NCBI RefSeq assembly: GCF_033568475.1
Contig: NC_133120.1
Location: 83,284,151-83,348,150 of the forward strand
Length of the DNA stretch: 64,000 bases
Source: Henckelia pumila
Lineage: Eukaryota > Streptophyta > Magnoliopsida > Lamiales > Gesneriaceae
Direction of reading: 5' to 3'
This document shows, in pieces, positions 34,542 through 47,220 of this stretch (position 1 is its first letter; every line of letters starts with the position of its first letter). The notes beneath the pieces were generated by a model. The model searched no databases, was not told the DNA's origin, and was given only the letters and a program-made list of their open reading frames with translations. Made by a program: the position numbers and the translations under genes.

Positions 34542-36601
34542 TGTAACGCCCCGTTTTTATTTTAAATGAGTTTAATTGAGTTAATAGGAGATTACAGAGT
34601 TCAAAAGTCGACTAGATTTGATCAGGGTCTATTTTGCAAATTTTGGAAATTTCAGGGACAAAAACGCAATTTTTGGATTTGTTATATTATTAAGACTTGA
34701 CTAAGTCTTCTTCTCTTCCATTCACCTCCTCCAAGCCGCCATCTCCACCATTGAAGCGCCCCTTTTGAGTTTTGAGCTTTCAAAATCCAGTCCGAGCTCG
34801 ATCCAGCCGTTGTAATTTATTTTTGAAGGCAGTTTAGCGATCACTGCAGCGAGAGCTCCGTTATATCGTAAGTTTTTCTACGATCAGATACATTCTATTT
34901 TTTGGATGTTGTTAGAATCGTTCGAGATTCGAGTATGTTGTTCTTGACAGAGTTCTGATTATTTATTATCTGTCGGTTTTGAACTAGAGCGACGTTTGAA
35001 ATTGTTACGATTTTTGGAAGCCTTTTTTGAAAATGAGGTTTTGAGATTTGTTGGAATTGCCTTGTTATTGTTGTATTAGCATTGATACGAGTTGATATCG
35101 ATATTGAACCGCTGTCTGCGTTTCTGGTTGTTCAGTTTTTAGCCGTTATACCGCCGGTTGAGTTTTTGGGAGATTTGAACCATTTTGAGTTGTTGATCTT
35201 TGGCTTGTAAATTGATCGTCATTTTTTATCATCTATTTGTATCTGAACAGTTTTGTTTGAAGTTGTCAAGCCCGGAGTTAATAGCTGTTGATCGTCAAGA
35301 GTTGGACGAAGATCGGTAAAAAGATTACCTTGAGCCGTTGTTGTTGTTGTTGGATTGTTTAGTTTTTGATTTTACCTTTTATTGTAGCGTTTCCAGAGTT
35401 GGAGCTACTGCATTGAAAGGTAAAAGCAGTCATCGTTAGCGGGATAGCATACTCGGGACAGTTGGTTCTCGAGTTTCCCTTAAAATCACATACTTGCATC
35501 AATACTTGTTCTAGCATGTGGAACTTGTATTTTGTGTTGATTGAGTTTTGTTATATGGCTTAATGCTTTATGTTTTCTTATGCATTCATATTGAGCCAAA
35601 CCTTTGATTTCATCGGGCATAATAGTCCTTTTTATGTTAGACGTTTTGGGGGCTTTAAGCGAGTGGCCTTGGCGTAGAGGTTCGCCTAATGTCAGCATAC
35701 TCCTTATAGTCGCACCAAAGTCTATGGGAGTGGGATACGTGGCACCACCTCGATTGGGAGAGTCGGTGAGTCGTTACGTGATCTCATTCTCTGGATCCCA
35801 AAAGCACAGCATCAACCCCTTGTTTATCAGAATCGATATCCCTATTTAAAGACATGCATATCATTTGTTTTGATTTGATTATGTTGTCTGGAAAGCATGT
35901 TGTTGGTATATTACTTGTTATGTTGCTTTTTCTGGGAATATCATTCTCACCGGAGTTATCTGGCTGTTGCTTGGTTTTGTATGTGTACTTGGCAACAGGT
36001 GGGGCAGGATCGAGTTAGCGAAGACCCAGTTAGCATCAAGAGGGAGAGCTAGTGGTGGGACTCGGTTTAGAAGTCGAATCAGCATGTCAATCTTGTTTAC
36101 TTTTGGAACATGTTTAGAATTCGAACTTCGTCGTTATATTGTATTGTATTTGCGAGTTTCAGGGTTGGAATGTCGTCGTTGCATGTACTAATAATCTTGC
36201 TACGCACCTTGATGTATCGGACTTGAGCTTTTGTATGTTGTGATATTGCGTGTATTCTCTACGCCCCGTTTTGTGTATGTATTTGAAGGCACGTCGAAAG
36301 CGAGCGCGGGAATGAATTATTATCCTGAGCATTTCTGCCCAGGTCTTTCGCGCGCGGGTGAGTTGGTTCCTCGTGCGCGCGCGGTGTCTTCTAGGGGCTC
36401 GGGTTTGTTAGCCCGTGCCACAAGAGGTGTATCTCGCGCGGGCGCGAGCCTTCAGCCGGGGCCTTGGATGTGTTGCCTGCGCGCGCGCAAGACGTAATCT
36501 CGCGCGGGCGCGAGGCGTTCTTATTTTAAAAAAAAAAGTCTAATTGCTTTAATGGTTGGATCTTGTATGTTTAATTAGTTGTTTAGAACCGAGGTCTCAC
36601 A
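34542..36601 (+). repeat. 5' LTR of the gypsy element
   Basis: About 2.06 kb, TG...CA ends. It aligns along its whole length with 57457-59504; differences are scattered substitutions and small indels, including a variable (GTT)n run (35338-35351 versus 58254-58279). It contains a perfect splice donor (GTAAGT at 34868-34873) and a GC-rich hairpin array near 36354-36515. Short frames inside it are not genes. Confidence 0.92.
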
Positions 36602-36905
36602 TTAAGTGGTATCAGAGAGTTAAGATTCTTGGTTGAACTAGAGTGAGCGGGGTAGTTCGAGTCCGCGTGTATTGGCTTCTCGCATATGTTTGAGTTATTT
36701 AATTGTTTATTTTAATTCCATGCGAGCATGCTTTATTAATTGAGAATTAATTGAATTACATGATTTTGTGATTTAATTTATAAAACATGGACTACTTGAG
36801 ATATAACTGTGTTTGTTATCGACGGGTATCCGGTATTCCAAGCGGTGGTAAGGACACCGAATGGTAGCGATTGAGATATCTTGTGTCCTAACCTTTGATT
36901 ATCAG

Positions 36906-36967
36906 ATGAGTCCACGTCAAGTTATAAACAGAAACCCACCGCTAGTTATTCCTACAACTGAGCAAGC
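36906..36967 (+). pseudogene. gag of the gypsy element, 5' piece
   Basis: The gag frame opens at ATG 36906, immediately after a strong splice-acceptor-like sequence (TTTGATTATCAG, ending 36905). It runs 20 codons and is cut by the Copia insertion at 36968. The same frame resumes at 46330-46335. Gag forms the virus-like particle in the cytoplasm. Confidence 0.8.
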
Positions 36968-38822
36968 TGTTGGAACACGGTCGTTCTCCAGATCGAAAAA
37001 GAAAGTGATACCCGGTGCAGCGAAAGTTTTAAAATTTTATATGGAACGATTCCATATGGGTATCAAATTCCTACGATTAAAATTGATAATATAAAATTTA
37101 AACAATATAAATTTTACCTTAAAATCTCGAAGCGATATTATGAACACCAACAGATTAAACTGCTCTTGTTGTATATCCCAGGAACTGATGAACGAACAAT
37201 TCTTCAATCAGGTCCACGAACAGAAGTTTAATCCCTCTGATAGACTGCACTAGAAAGTCTATCAGAAGTTTCTACGATGAGATAGAACATATATGATCTG
37301 TTAAATCAGTCTGCAAATTCAAAAATTCACAGATTGGATTTTCAAACTCTGTGAGAGAGGGGGAGGGGTCGACCGAATTTCAAGAGAGGAGGCTCTCTAG
37401 GTTTTTGAAATTATGACCTAGGTTGTCTAATTTTTGTACTGCAATAACTTATTTATAATGTGGGCTGCTAATAGCTTAGGGCCCATTAGTCATAAGTTCA
37501 AGCCTGACAAGCAAAGCCCGCATGTTCAGAAATTAATATAAAATTCATCGTGACTCAGATTGATAAACCAATTTCACCAATGTGCATAGAAACCATTTCT
37601 GCATCTTTTAAAGTCAAGATAAATTTTTTGAATCCGAATTCAGTGGTTTCCAAAAATGTCCATCACTATGTCATTTTAGGAAATCTTACTCCCTCTACTT
37701 TTAAATAAGAAGTCCCACTTCTTTATTCACTAAATTTAACTCTTTAAATTTAATTATCTCAACGAGAATTAGAAATCCATTACTTGTGTGACCCTCAATG
37801 GTTCAGGGATACAGCTAGCCGTGGGCTCACAACTCCTTGTGACTCGGAACAACAATTTCTGACTTGCCCATCGAATCATGGTAAGAGCGCCTAGAAACAT
37901 CGCCCCATGATTCCCTAGGTATCACTGATAGTGCCTGCAAGAACCAATAGATTTTGGTTAGCGTACAGTATGGTCCCTTCATCCATATATCCCGATCGAA
38001 TCAACAACCATTGGTAAATCGAGAGTCGTTCGAGATTCGATAACTATGCATTACATCTTGAAGATCAAATAGTGACATCGCATGTGTTACTAGGAACACC
38101 AAGTAACCTAAAACACATCATGTACTCTGGCCAGAGATTCGTCACACTAATATCTCCTCATATCGCATAGGATATCCACACTTGCAAGTATGTGGTGAAT
38201 CCTTGACAACAAAGCATCGACTCCTATATCTGTCGTAACTGTACCCAATCCCGACACCTGATGACCCAATAGAGTCGGTAAACGAGTCAAAGTACAGTAC
38301 TAGCATATAGAGTCTCAATGATGTTTCAAGTAGTAAGGACTAATGGTATACAACCAAAACCGCGGACTTTATCCACTCGATAAGTGATAACCACTTGGAA
38401 AGTCCGGATAGGGTAGTTCAATCATTCATCATATGAATATCCATTTACATGCTTTGAACATCTCTATGTTCCATACCAATGAAACGTGGTACTCGGCATC
38501 GCAAACGCTAGTCTCAATCTCGAGCGATCCTTATCCTTATTAACGGACGGCTCAATCGACTAGGAACTGTTTAGAATATACAGTGACTATAAGATGTGTT
38601 TCATGATAGCCATCCCCATGTGCTACCACATCTTACATACACTATAGTATATTCAAGGTCTTTATCTAAACATCTTATAGTATGTCACAACATAATAATA
38701 TGATAAAAGATAAAGTAAATGCCATTATAAAAGTATAAATTATATTAAACAAAAGATTGTTTATACATAGAGTCATAAAAGCCCTTAGCCACAAGTTGGC
38801 TCACCGGACACCTACTCTTTCA
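36968..38822 (-). repeat. 3' LTR of the Copia element (plus-strand left end)
   Basis: 1855 bp, TGTTGGAACACGG...CTCTTTCA in plus orientation. Nearly identical to 44475-46329 and of identical length. Confidence 0.93.
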
Positions 38823-38836
38823 ATCTCCCACTTACC

Positions 38837-41800
38837 CTAAAGCCAACTAGTCATACTACATAGTCCCATTGCTTCGCGATGTTTGTCAAATAATGGTCCT
38901 GGCAAGGGCTTAGTAAGTGGATCAGCGATATTGTCTGCAGAGGCCACTCTCTCGACAGTGATGTCTCCTCTTCCACGATCTTCCGGATGATGTGGTATTT
39001 CCTCAGTACGTGTTTGGATCTTTGATGAGACCTTGGTTCCTTTGCCTGAGCAACGGCACCCGTGTTGTCACAGTACACTGGGACTGGACCAACAGCTTCA
39101 GGAATAACGCCCAACTCTTGGATGAAATTCCTTATCCAAACGGCCTTTTTAGCAGCAGTTGATGCCGCAATGTATTCTGCTTCAGTGGTGGAATCCGTTG
39201 TGGTGTCCTGCTTGGAACTCTTCCAAGAGACAGCACCGCCATTGAGCATGAACACAAATCCAGAGGTTGACTTCGAGTCATCCACGTCACTTTGGAAGCT
39301 AGAGTCGGTATAGCCTTCCAATTTCAGATCTCTTCCTCCATAAACCATGAATACATTCTTAGTTCTTCTCAAGTACTTAAGAATATCCTTCACGGCTTTC
39401 CAATGCATTTGACCGGGATTGGCTTGATATCTGCTCGTGACACTCAGAGCAAATGCCACATCCGGACTGGTAGATATCATCCCATACATGATACTCCTTA
39501 TGGCTGACGCATATGGTATGTGTGTCATTTTCTCTATCTCTTCGTCAGTCTTGGGACACATGAACTTGGATAGAGAGACTCCATGACATATAGGTAGATG
39601 TCCTCTCTTGGACTCATCCATTGAAAACCTTTTCAATATAGTGTCGATGTAGGTAGCTTGAGTAAGTCCTATCATTCTCTTAGATTATCTCTATAGATCT
39701 GTATCCCTAGAATATAGGACGCCTCACCCAAATCCTTCATCGAGAATCTACCTGATAACCATATCTTTGTTGACTGCAACATCCCTACATCATTCCCAAT
39801 GAGTAAGATGTCATCAACATAAAGTACTAAGAATGTCACAGCATCCTTAACTACTTTCTTGTACACGCACGGTTCCTCCGGGTTCTTGATGAAACCAAAA
39901 TCCTTTATTGTTTCATCAAATTTCTGGTTCCAACTTCTTGATGCTTGTTTGAGACCATAGATCGATCTCTGAAGCTTGCATACCTTATGCTCGCTTCCCA
40001 TGAATGTGAATCCCTCGGGCTGCATCATATAGATTTCTTCCTTAATGTTTCCATTAATAAATGCAGTCTTCACATCCATTTGCCATATCTCATAGTCATA
40101 CCATGCTGCTATGGCAATAAGGATTCTTATGGACTTGAACATTGCGACTGGTGAAAAAGTTTCATCATAGTCAACTCCTTGTCTTTGAGTATAACCTTTT
40201 GCCACCAATCGTGCCTTATAGGTCAGTACCTTTCCATCAGGCCCAAGTTTTCTCTTATAGATCCATTTACACCCTATTGGAACAATTCCATCGGGAGGAT
40301 CTACTAAAGTCCAAACTTGGTTTGTATGCATCGAATCTATTTTCGACTGCATAGCTTCAAGCCATAAGTTCGAATCCGCATCAGAAATTGCTTCCTTGAA
40401 GTTTCTTGGATCACATCCAATGTCGGGTTCACTTTGATCCCCTTCAAGAAGAAAACCATATCTAATAGGAGGCCTAGAAGTCCTCTCGGATCTTCTAGTA
40501 ATAGGCGTGTCAATCAATGGTTCCTGAGGTGTAGGATCATTATTTTGTATCTCGGGTTCTTCTCGAATTTCTTCGAGTTCCATCATCTTGCCTTTCTTAT
40601 CCAATAAGAACTCCTTCTCCAAGAAGGTGGCATTCCTTGAAACAAACACTTTTGTTTCAGTAGGATGATAGAAATAATATCCGATTGAATTCTTCGGATA
40701 CCCTACAAAATAACATAAGGTGGATCGACTATCCAACTTATCTCCCACTGTCTGCTTCACGTAAGCAGGACATCCCCAAATCCTCAAGTAAGAATACTTA
40801 TGAGCTTTTCCATTCCATAACTCGTATGGTGTTTTGTTCACTGCTTTAGTGTGGACGTTGTTCAACAACAATACCGCCGTTTCAAGAGCATAGCCCCAAA
40901 ACGAAGGTGGGAGCTCAGTGAAGCTCATCATAGATCGAATCATGTCCAACAATGTTCGATTGCGACGCTCCGAAACTCCATTCAGCTGAGGTGTCATAGG
41001 AGGAGTCCACTGAGAGAGAATCCCATTCTCTTTTAGATAGCTCAAAAACTCGGTACTCAAGTATTCTCCACCTCGATCCGATCGAAGTGCTTTAATACTC
41101 TTACCTAGTTTGTTTTATACTTCAGCCTTGAATTCTTTGAACTTTTCAAATGATTCAGACTTATATTTCATCAAATATAAGTACTCATACCTAGAATAAT
41201 CATCAGTAAAGGTAATGAAGTAGGTGTGACCAAATTTTGTACCAATACTAAATGGTCCGCAAACATCTGTATGGATCAAATCCAATAGATTTTGACTACG
41301 CTCAGGTTTTCCTTTGAAAGGAGATTTAGTCATTTTTCCTTTCAGGCAGGACTCACAAGTAGGTAGAGAGTTAATATCAGACATATCAAACATGCCCTCT
41401 CCCACTAGCTTGTTCATCCTCCTTGAGGAAATATGACCTAGCCTAGCATGCCAAAGGTTTACCGGGTTTTGACTATCGATTTTCCTTTTGTTCGTTGTTA
41501 CCGGTTTATCAACATAATTTATTGGAACGTCTTTTAATTTTAAGTTATATAGATCGTTTTCAAGTTGTCCATTTCCAATTAAACATTCATTCTTGTAAAT
41601 ATTGCAAATCTCATTCACAAAATTGCAAGAAAAACCATCTCTATCAAGCATAGAAACAGAAATAATGTTTTTAATCAAGTCTGGAACAAATAAAACATCT
41701 TTCAAAAGTAACTTAAAATCGTTCTGCAAAATTAAATAAACGTCTCCCACAACTTTGGCTTCAACTCTAGAACCATTTCCGAGCCTCAGCTGGGTCTCAC

Positions 41801-42749
41801 CCATCCTAAGCTTACGACTTCTTGTCATCACCTGCAAATCATTGCAAATGTGAGATCCACATCCGGTATCCAATACCCAAGAAGTAGTATTAAGTGAAAC
41901 ATTTATTTCAATGTAAAACATACCCTTTGCAGTTCGCAACTGCTCGAGATATTCCTTGCAGTTACGTTTCCAATGACCGGGTTTCTTGCAGTGATGGCAA
42001 GTATCATCATCTTTGTTCCCGTTAGAAGCCTTTGTCTTGCCCTTCTTCTTTGGTACTGTTTTCTTTGGTGGGGCAGAACGTTTCTTACCCTTTCCATTTG
42101 GCCCCTTCTTAGAGTTAGAAGAGGAACCAACCAAGAGTACCGGTTTATCCTTCTTTAATGTGGCTTCATAAGTTACAAGCATATTGATCATCTCTTCAAG
42201 GGAGGCCTCTATCTTGTTCATATTGAAATTCACCACAAAACCGTCAAACGATGAAGGAAGAGAGAGAATTAATAAGTCCACATTGAGTTCATGCTCCAAT
42301 ACCAATTCAAGCGTTACCAACTTCTGAATGAGCCAAATCACGCGTACCCCATGATCACGGACCGAAGTCCCTTCACGCATGCGACACGTCATTAACTCTT
42401 TTACAAGAGCGAACCTTTCAGCTCTCGATTGAGCCCCAAAAAGTTCCTTGAGTTGTGCGTGAATGTCAGCAGCATTCACGGTATCCTCAAATCGCCTCTG
42501 GAGTTCATCAGACATCGAATCTTGCATATAGCATTTGGCCTTGATATCATGGTCCCACCATTTATCAAGTTTGGCCAATTCTTCCGGACTTATATCAGCT
42601 GGTGCTTCCTTCGGAGGAGATTTTTCTAACACGTAGAACATCTTCTCCGAGGTCAAGACAATCTTTAACTTACGGAACCATTCCGTATAGTTTGCGCCAG
42701 TCAGTTTGTTTTGTTCGAGAAAAGAGAATAGTGAATTGCGTGAATTCAT
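38837..42749 (-). pseudogene. Copia gag-pol polyprotein, broken by one stop and two frameshifts
   Basis: Gag starts at ATG 42749 (an upstream in-frame ATG is at 42779). It has a CCHC zinc knuckle (CHHCKKPGHWKRNC, about 41963-42002). The protease motif DTGCGSH follows (near 41855-41875), then the GAG-pre-integrase H-H-C-C region (LWHARLGH ... CESCLKGK) and the integrase core (TDVCGPF, FTDDYSRY). A TAA at 41115-41117 stops the frame inside the integrase, but the same frame continues beyond it. RT carries WKWIYKRK-type fingers and YVDDILL (39807-39827). A one-base frameshift at about 39672-39680 joins RT to RNase H (DSTTEAEYIA), and a second near 38970 displaces the last 45 codons. The natural stop is TAG at 38837-38839. 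Confidence 0.9.
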
Positions 42750-44474
42750 CTTAATGAAATACTGAAAAGATACAGACAATAATCAGTGATTGTTTAATTA
42801 ATTTACTAAGACATAAAATAAGGCGAAATTTATTTTATGAATCTCACTCCCACTATTTTAACGATTTCACTACCCTCTAGTGAAAACGAGAAACATTTTC
42901 TTTAGTGGGAACATGGAGTCCAATTGACAAACTATAGTCCCGAATAATATCAGCCAACCATAATTTTCAAAAGGTAGAGCCCAATTGCTTCCAAAGCAAC
43001 CTCCATGTTTTTACCTCATGTCCAATAAGGGCCCAATAATATGACGTCGTTTATTGTGACACGTCAAGATGACCCATCAATATTAAGTTGTGATGGACGG
43101 TCGCCATGTGGATCCCCAATAATATGAGTCAATCCCATGGGAGTTCCATCCAACTTACAACTTGTGTCGATCCAATGTACAGCTTTCCGACGAACGGGCC
43201 CCCCAATAATATGAGCTGGACCGTATCCGCGGGTAGCATCTCATACATTGATCGTTGATGAAAGGTAGGAACATTTAAACAATATTTAAATTTCCTTTAT
43301 TTATCTTGATATTAATTTTAAATCATATTTAAAATGAGGGATTTTTAATTTTAAAAATTTGTCTCATCATTTAAATTTGTATGCTTTCGGGATTCATACA
43401 ATTTAGTCTAAACATGCATACAACGATAATATCATATATTATATTTTAGGATGATCGATTCCATTACTAATCGACCCGTGGTTGCCAATCACGAGTCTAA
43501 GTCCAATCCTAGGTGATATGCAAGTATGCAATGCAATCCTATTACATTGTGCTTCCAATTTACATTTTTTCAGTCTTTATCATTGCTTGCTGGTCCCACC
43601 TCCATCTTCAAAATCTCCCACTATTTCTAGTGAATTTACAATAAATTACTATGAAAAATAAAGGGATACATTATAGGGGTGGGAACGGGTCATAAACCAG
43701 GCCCACTTTTATTACAAATGATAAAATCAAATTTGGGCCAAAAACCAGGCCCATTAATAAAACCCAACAACCAATAATAAAACCAAATGTAAACAACCTA
43801 ACATACACCTATAATATTGGTCATGACAATCGATCATCCTTATCCAATAATATTTAATTCAAAAAATAATTTATTGGATATCATGCAATGGCAATAAATA
43901 TAAATAAATAAAATCATATTTCATACATAAAATCTTATTTTATATATAAAATCATGTTTTATCTAGTTTATCCATAAAATCATATTTTACATATAAAATC
44001 CAATTTTATACATAAAATCATATTTTATTATCAATTGTACCAAAATTAATAATTAAATATTTAATTTATTGGATTAAATTTATAAATTTCCAAAATTCAA
44101 AATTTATCCAAAATTAATTTTCTTAAAAATTTTGGGCTCAAACAATTTTGACACATTACCTCGTGGACCAACTGAAACAATTTTCAATCGGGCCAAAAAC
44201 TGGGCCCGATAACAATTAACGAGCTGAAATTCAAAATTTCAAAAAAATAAAATTTTAATTTTTCTGGGCTACCCGGGACGATCCCGGGCAGTCCCCGACA
44301 ATCGGGCCGGGGGCCCAGCTGCGCGCAGACACTCTGCGCAGGGCAGCGGGCAGTCCCCCCGGAAAATTAAATTTTTTTTTTCTTTTTCGTTTTATTTTTC
44401 TAAAAAAATCGAGGCTTGTACAATTGAACAATATTTAATCGTAAATTCCGAGAACAACCTGGCTCTGATACCAC
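42750..44474. other. Copia 5' leader region between PBS and gag
   Basis: About 1.7 kb of non-coding sequence between the primer-binding site (44461-44473) and gag. It contains repeated phrases CCCAATAATATGA (about 43028, 43116, 43203) and several TCATATTTTA-type units near 43915-44030. No reading frame of note. Such long leaders occur in other large Copia elements. Confidence 0.6.
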
Positions 44475-46329
44475 TGTTGGAACACGGTCGTTCTCCAGAT
44501 CGAAAAAGAAAGTGATACCCGGTGCAGCGGAAGTTTTAAAATTTTATATGGAATGATTCCATATGGGTATCAAATTCCTACGATTAAAATTGATAATATA
44601 AAATTTAAACAATATAAATTTTAACTTAAAATCTCGAAGCGAGATTATGGACACCAACAGATTAAACTGCTCTTGTTGTATATCACATGAACTGATGAAC
44701 GAATAATTCTTCAATCATGTCCACGAACAGAAGTTTAATCCCTCTGATAGACTGCACTAGAAAGTCTATCAGAAGTTTCTACGATGAGATAGAACAGATA
44801 TGATCTGTTAAATCAGTCTGCAAATTCAAAAATTCACAGACTGGATTTTCAAACTCTGTGAGAGAGGGGGAGGGGTCGGCCGAATTTCAAGAGAGGAGGC
44901 TCTCTAGGTTTTTGAAATTATGACCTAGGTTGTCTAATTTTTGTACTGCAATAACTTATTTATAATGTGGGCTGCTAATAGCTTAGGGCCCATTAGTCAT
45001 AAGTTCAAGCCTGACAAGCAAAGCCCGCATGTTCAGAAATTAATATAAAATTCATCGTGACTCAGATTGATAAACCAATTTCACCAATGTGCATAGAAAC
45101 CATTTCTGCATCTTTTAAAGTCAAGATAAATTTTTTGAATCCGAATTCAGTGGTTTCCAAAAATGTCCATCACTATGTCATTTTAGGAAATCTTACTCCC
45201 TCTACTTTTAAATAAGAAGTCCCACTTCTTTATTCACTAAATTTAACTCTTTAAATTTAATTATCTCAACGAGAATTAGAAATCCATTACTTGTGTGACC
45301 CTCAATGGTTCAGGGATACAGCTAGCCGTGGGCTCACAACTCCTTGTGACTCGGAACAACAATTTCTGACTTGCCCATCGAATCATGGTAAGAGCGCCTA
45401 GAAACATCGCCCCATGATTCCCTAGGTATCACTGATAGTGCCTGCAAGAACCAATAGATTTTGGTTAGCATACAGTATGGTCCCTTCATCCATATATCCC
45501 GATCGAATCAACAACCATTGGTAAATCGAGAGTCGTTCGAGATTCGATAACTATGCATTACATCTTGAAGATCAAATAGTGACATCGCATGTGTTACTAG
45601 GAACACCAAGTAACCTAAAACACATCATGTACTCTGGCCAGAGATTCGTCACACTAATATCTCCTCATATCGCATAGGATATCCACACTTGCAAGTATGT
45701 GGTGAATCCTTGACAACAAAGCATCGACTCCTATATGTGTCGTAACTGTACCCAATCCCGACACCTGATGACCTAATAGAGTCGGTAAATGAGTCAAAGT
45801 ACAGTACTAGCATATAGAGTCTCAATGATGTTTCAAGTAGTAAGGACTAATGGTGTACAACCAAAACCGCGGACTTTATCCACTCGATAAGTGATAACCA
45901 CTTGGAAAGTCCGGATAGGGTAGTTCAATCATTCATCATATGAATATCCATTTGCATGCTTTGAACATCTCTATGTTCCATACCAATGAAATGTGGTACT
46001 CGGCATCGCAAACGCTAGTCTCAATCTCGAGCGATCCTTATCCTTATTAACGGACGGCTCAATCGACTAGGAACTGTTTAGAATATATAGTGACTATAAG
46101 ATGTGTTTCATGATAGCCATCCCCATGTGCTACCACATCTTACATACACTATAGTATATTCAAGGTCTTCATCTAAACATCTTATAGTATGTCACAACAT
46201 AATAATATGATAAAAGATAAAGTAAATGTCATTATAAAAGTGTAAATTATATTAAACAAAAGATTGTTTATACATAGAGTCATAAAAGCCCTTAGCCACA
46301 AGTTGGCTCACCGGGCACCCACTCTTTCA
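44475..46329 (-). repeat. 5' LTR of the Copia element (plus-strand right end)
   Basis: 1855 bp, adjoining the primer-binding site at 44461-44473, which identifies it as the element's 5' LTR on the minus strand. Confidence 0.93.
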
Positions 46330-47220
46330 CAAGCTAGTACTGAGGTTGATCAGTTGGATGCTACATCGACGCCTATGGAAACCTTGCTGAAGAGGTTCAA
46401 TTCGTTTAATCTACCGTTGTTGATGGGTACAGAAAATCCAGTTGACTGTGAGAGTTGGTTGGATGGCATTGATCAGTTGTTCGATTTCATTGATTATACA
46501 GATGACCGCCGAACCAGGTTAGTCATTCATCAGCTCCGTGGTATTGCTAAGAACTGGTGGATCACGATAAAGAGATCCATGGAGAACAGAGGTACAGTTG
46601 TTACTTGGTCTCTTTTCAAAACTGAGTTTTATAAGCGGTTTGTCCCTGTTTCATACCGAAAGGACAAGGGATTCGAATTTTCCAATCTGAGGCAAGGGAA
46701 TCTGAACATTAAGGAGTACGTAGCCAAGTTTGACAGCTTGTTGCGTTTTGCACCGCACATTGCCGATAGTGAAGAAGCCAAAGCCGACCAGTTCATCAAC
46801 GGCTTGAAACCCGATATTTTCATGTTGGTAAACACCGCCAGACCTGATAACTTTGCGGATGCCATGAATCACGCAAAGGGAGCTGAAGCGGGTTTGTGGA
46901 GACAGAGGGGAAATCAAATGGTGCCTCAGCAGCAGAGACAGTATCAGAACCAACCGTCTCAATATCAGAATTAGCCACCTCAGTATCAGAACCAGCAGCA
47001 GAGGTATGAAGGTGGAAGCAGTGGAGGAAACAAAAAAGATCAGTGCAATGCAAGAGGGAAATAGTTGAAGAGGCAGGGGAACATTTTTTCTAGTTCCAGT
47101 GGTTCCAAGCAGTTCGGTTCGGGACAGAGTTCTGGATCATCATCCTTGTATTGCAGCAAGTGTGGAGGTAGACACTCACCAGATCAGTGTGTAGGAGTAT
47201 TTGGTAACTGCAACACATGT
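46330..47220 (+). pseudogene. gag of the gypsy element, 3' piece with zinc knuckle
   Basis: Continues the gag frame after the Copia insertion. It carries the retrotransposon gag core (CESWLDGIDQLFDFIDYTDD, WSLFKTEFYKRFVP, LRQGNLNIKEYVAKFDSL) and a Gln-rich linker. The first half of a CCHC knuckle (CSKCGGRHSPDQC and CNTC) ends exactly where the LARD element entered. Two in-frame TAG stops occur at 46972-46974 and 47062-47064. Confidence 0.88.

Larger units (their letters stand above)
36968..46329 (-). mobile_element. Ty1/copia retrotransposon inserted in gypsy gag, minus orientation
   Basis: Element of 9362 bp with 5-bp duplications CAAGC (36963-36967 and 46330-46334). The LTRs at 36968-38822 and 44475-46329 are both 1855 bp and differ at about 25 positions by my count (roughly 98.7% identical). 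The PBS reads TGGTATCAGAGCC on the minus strand (44461-44473) and a polypurine tract (minus strand GGGTAAGTGGGAGAT, 38823-38837) sits by the other LTR, which fixes the orientation. Protein order gag, protease, integrase, RT, RNase H is the Copia order. LTR length and gag wording suggest the Angela/BARE lineage, tentatively. One stop and two frameshifts break the polyprotein. Confidence 0.93.

Noticed and set aside
35967-36497. Frames in the gypsy LTR, some with Arg/Ala-rich translation
   Set aside because: Translation of LTR sequence and the GC-rich array; frames are not preserved in the other LTR.
39062-42629. Plus-strand frames of 60-83 codons across the Copia element
   Set aside because: Antisense shadows of the minus-strand gag-pol.
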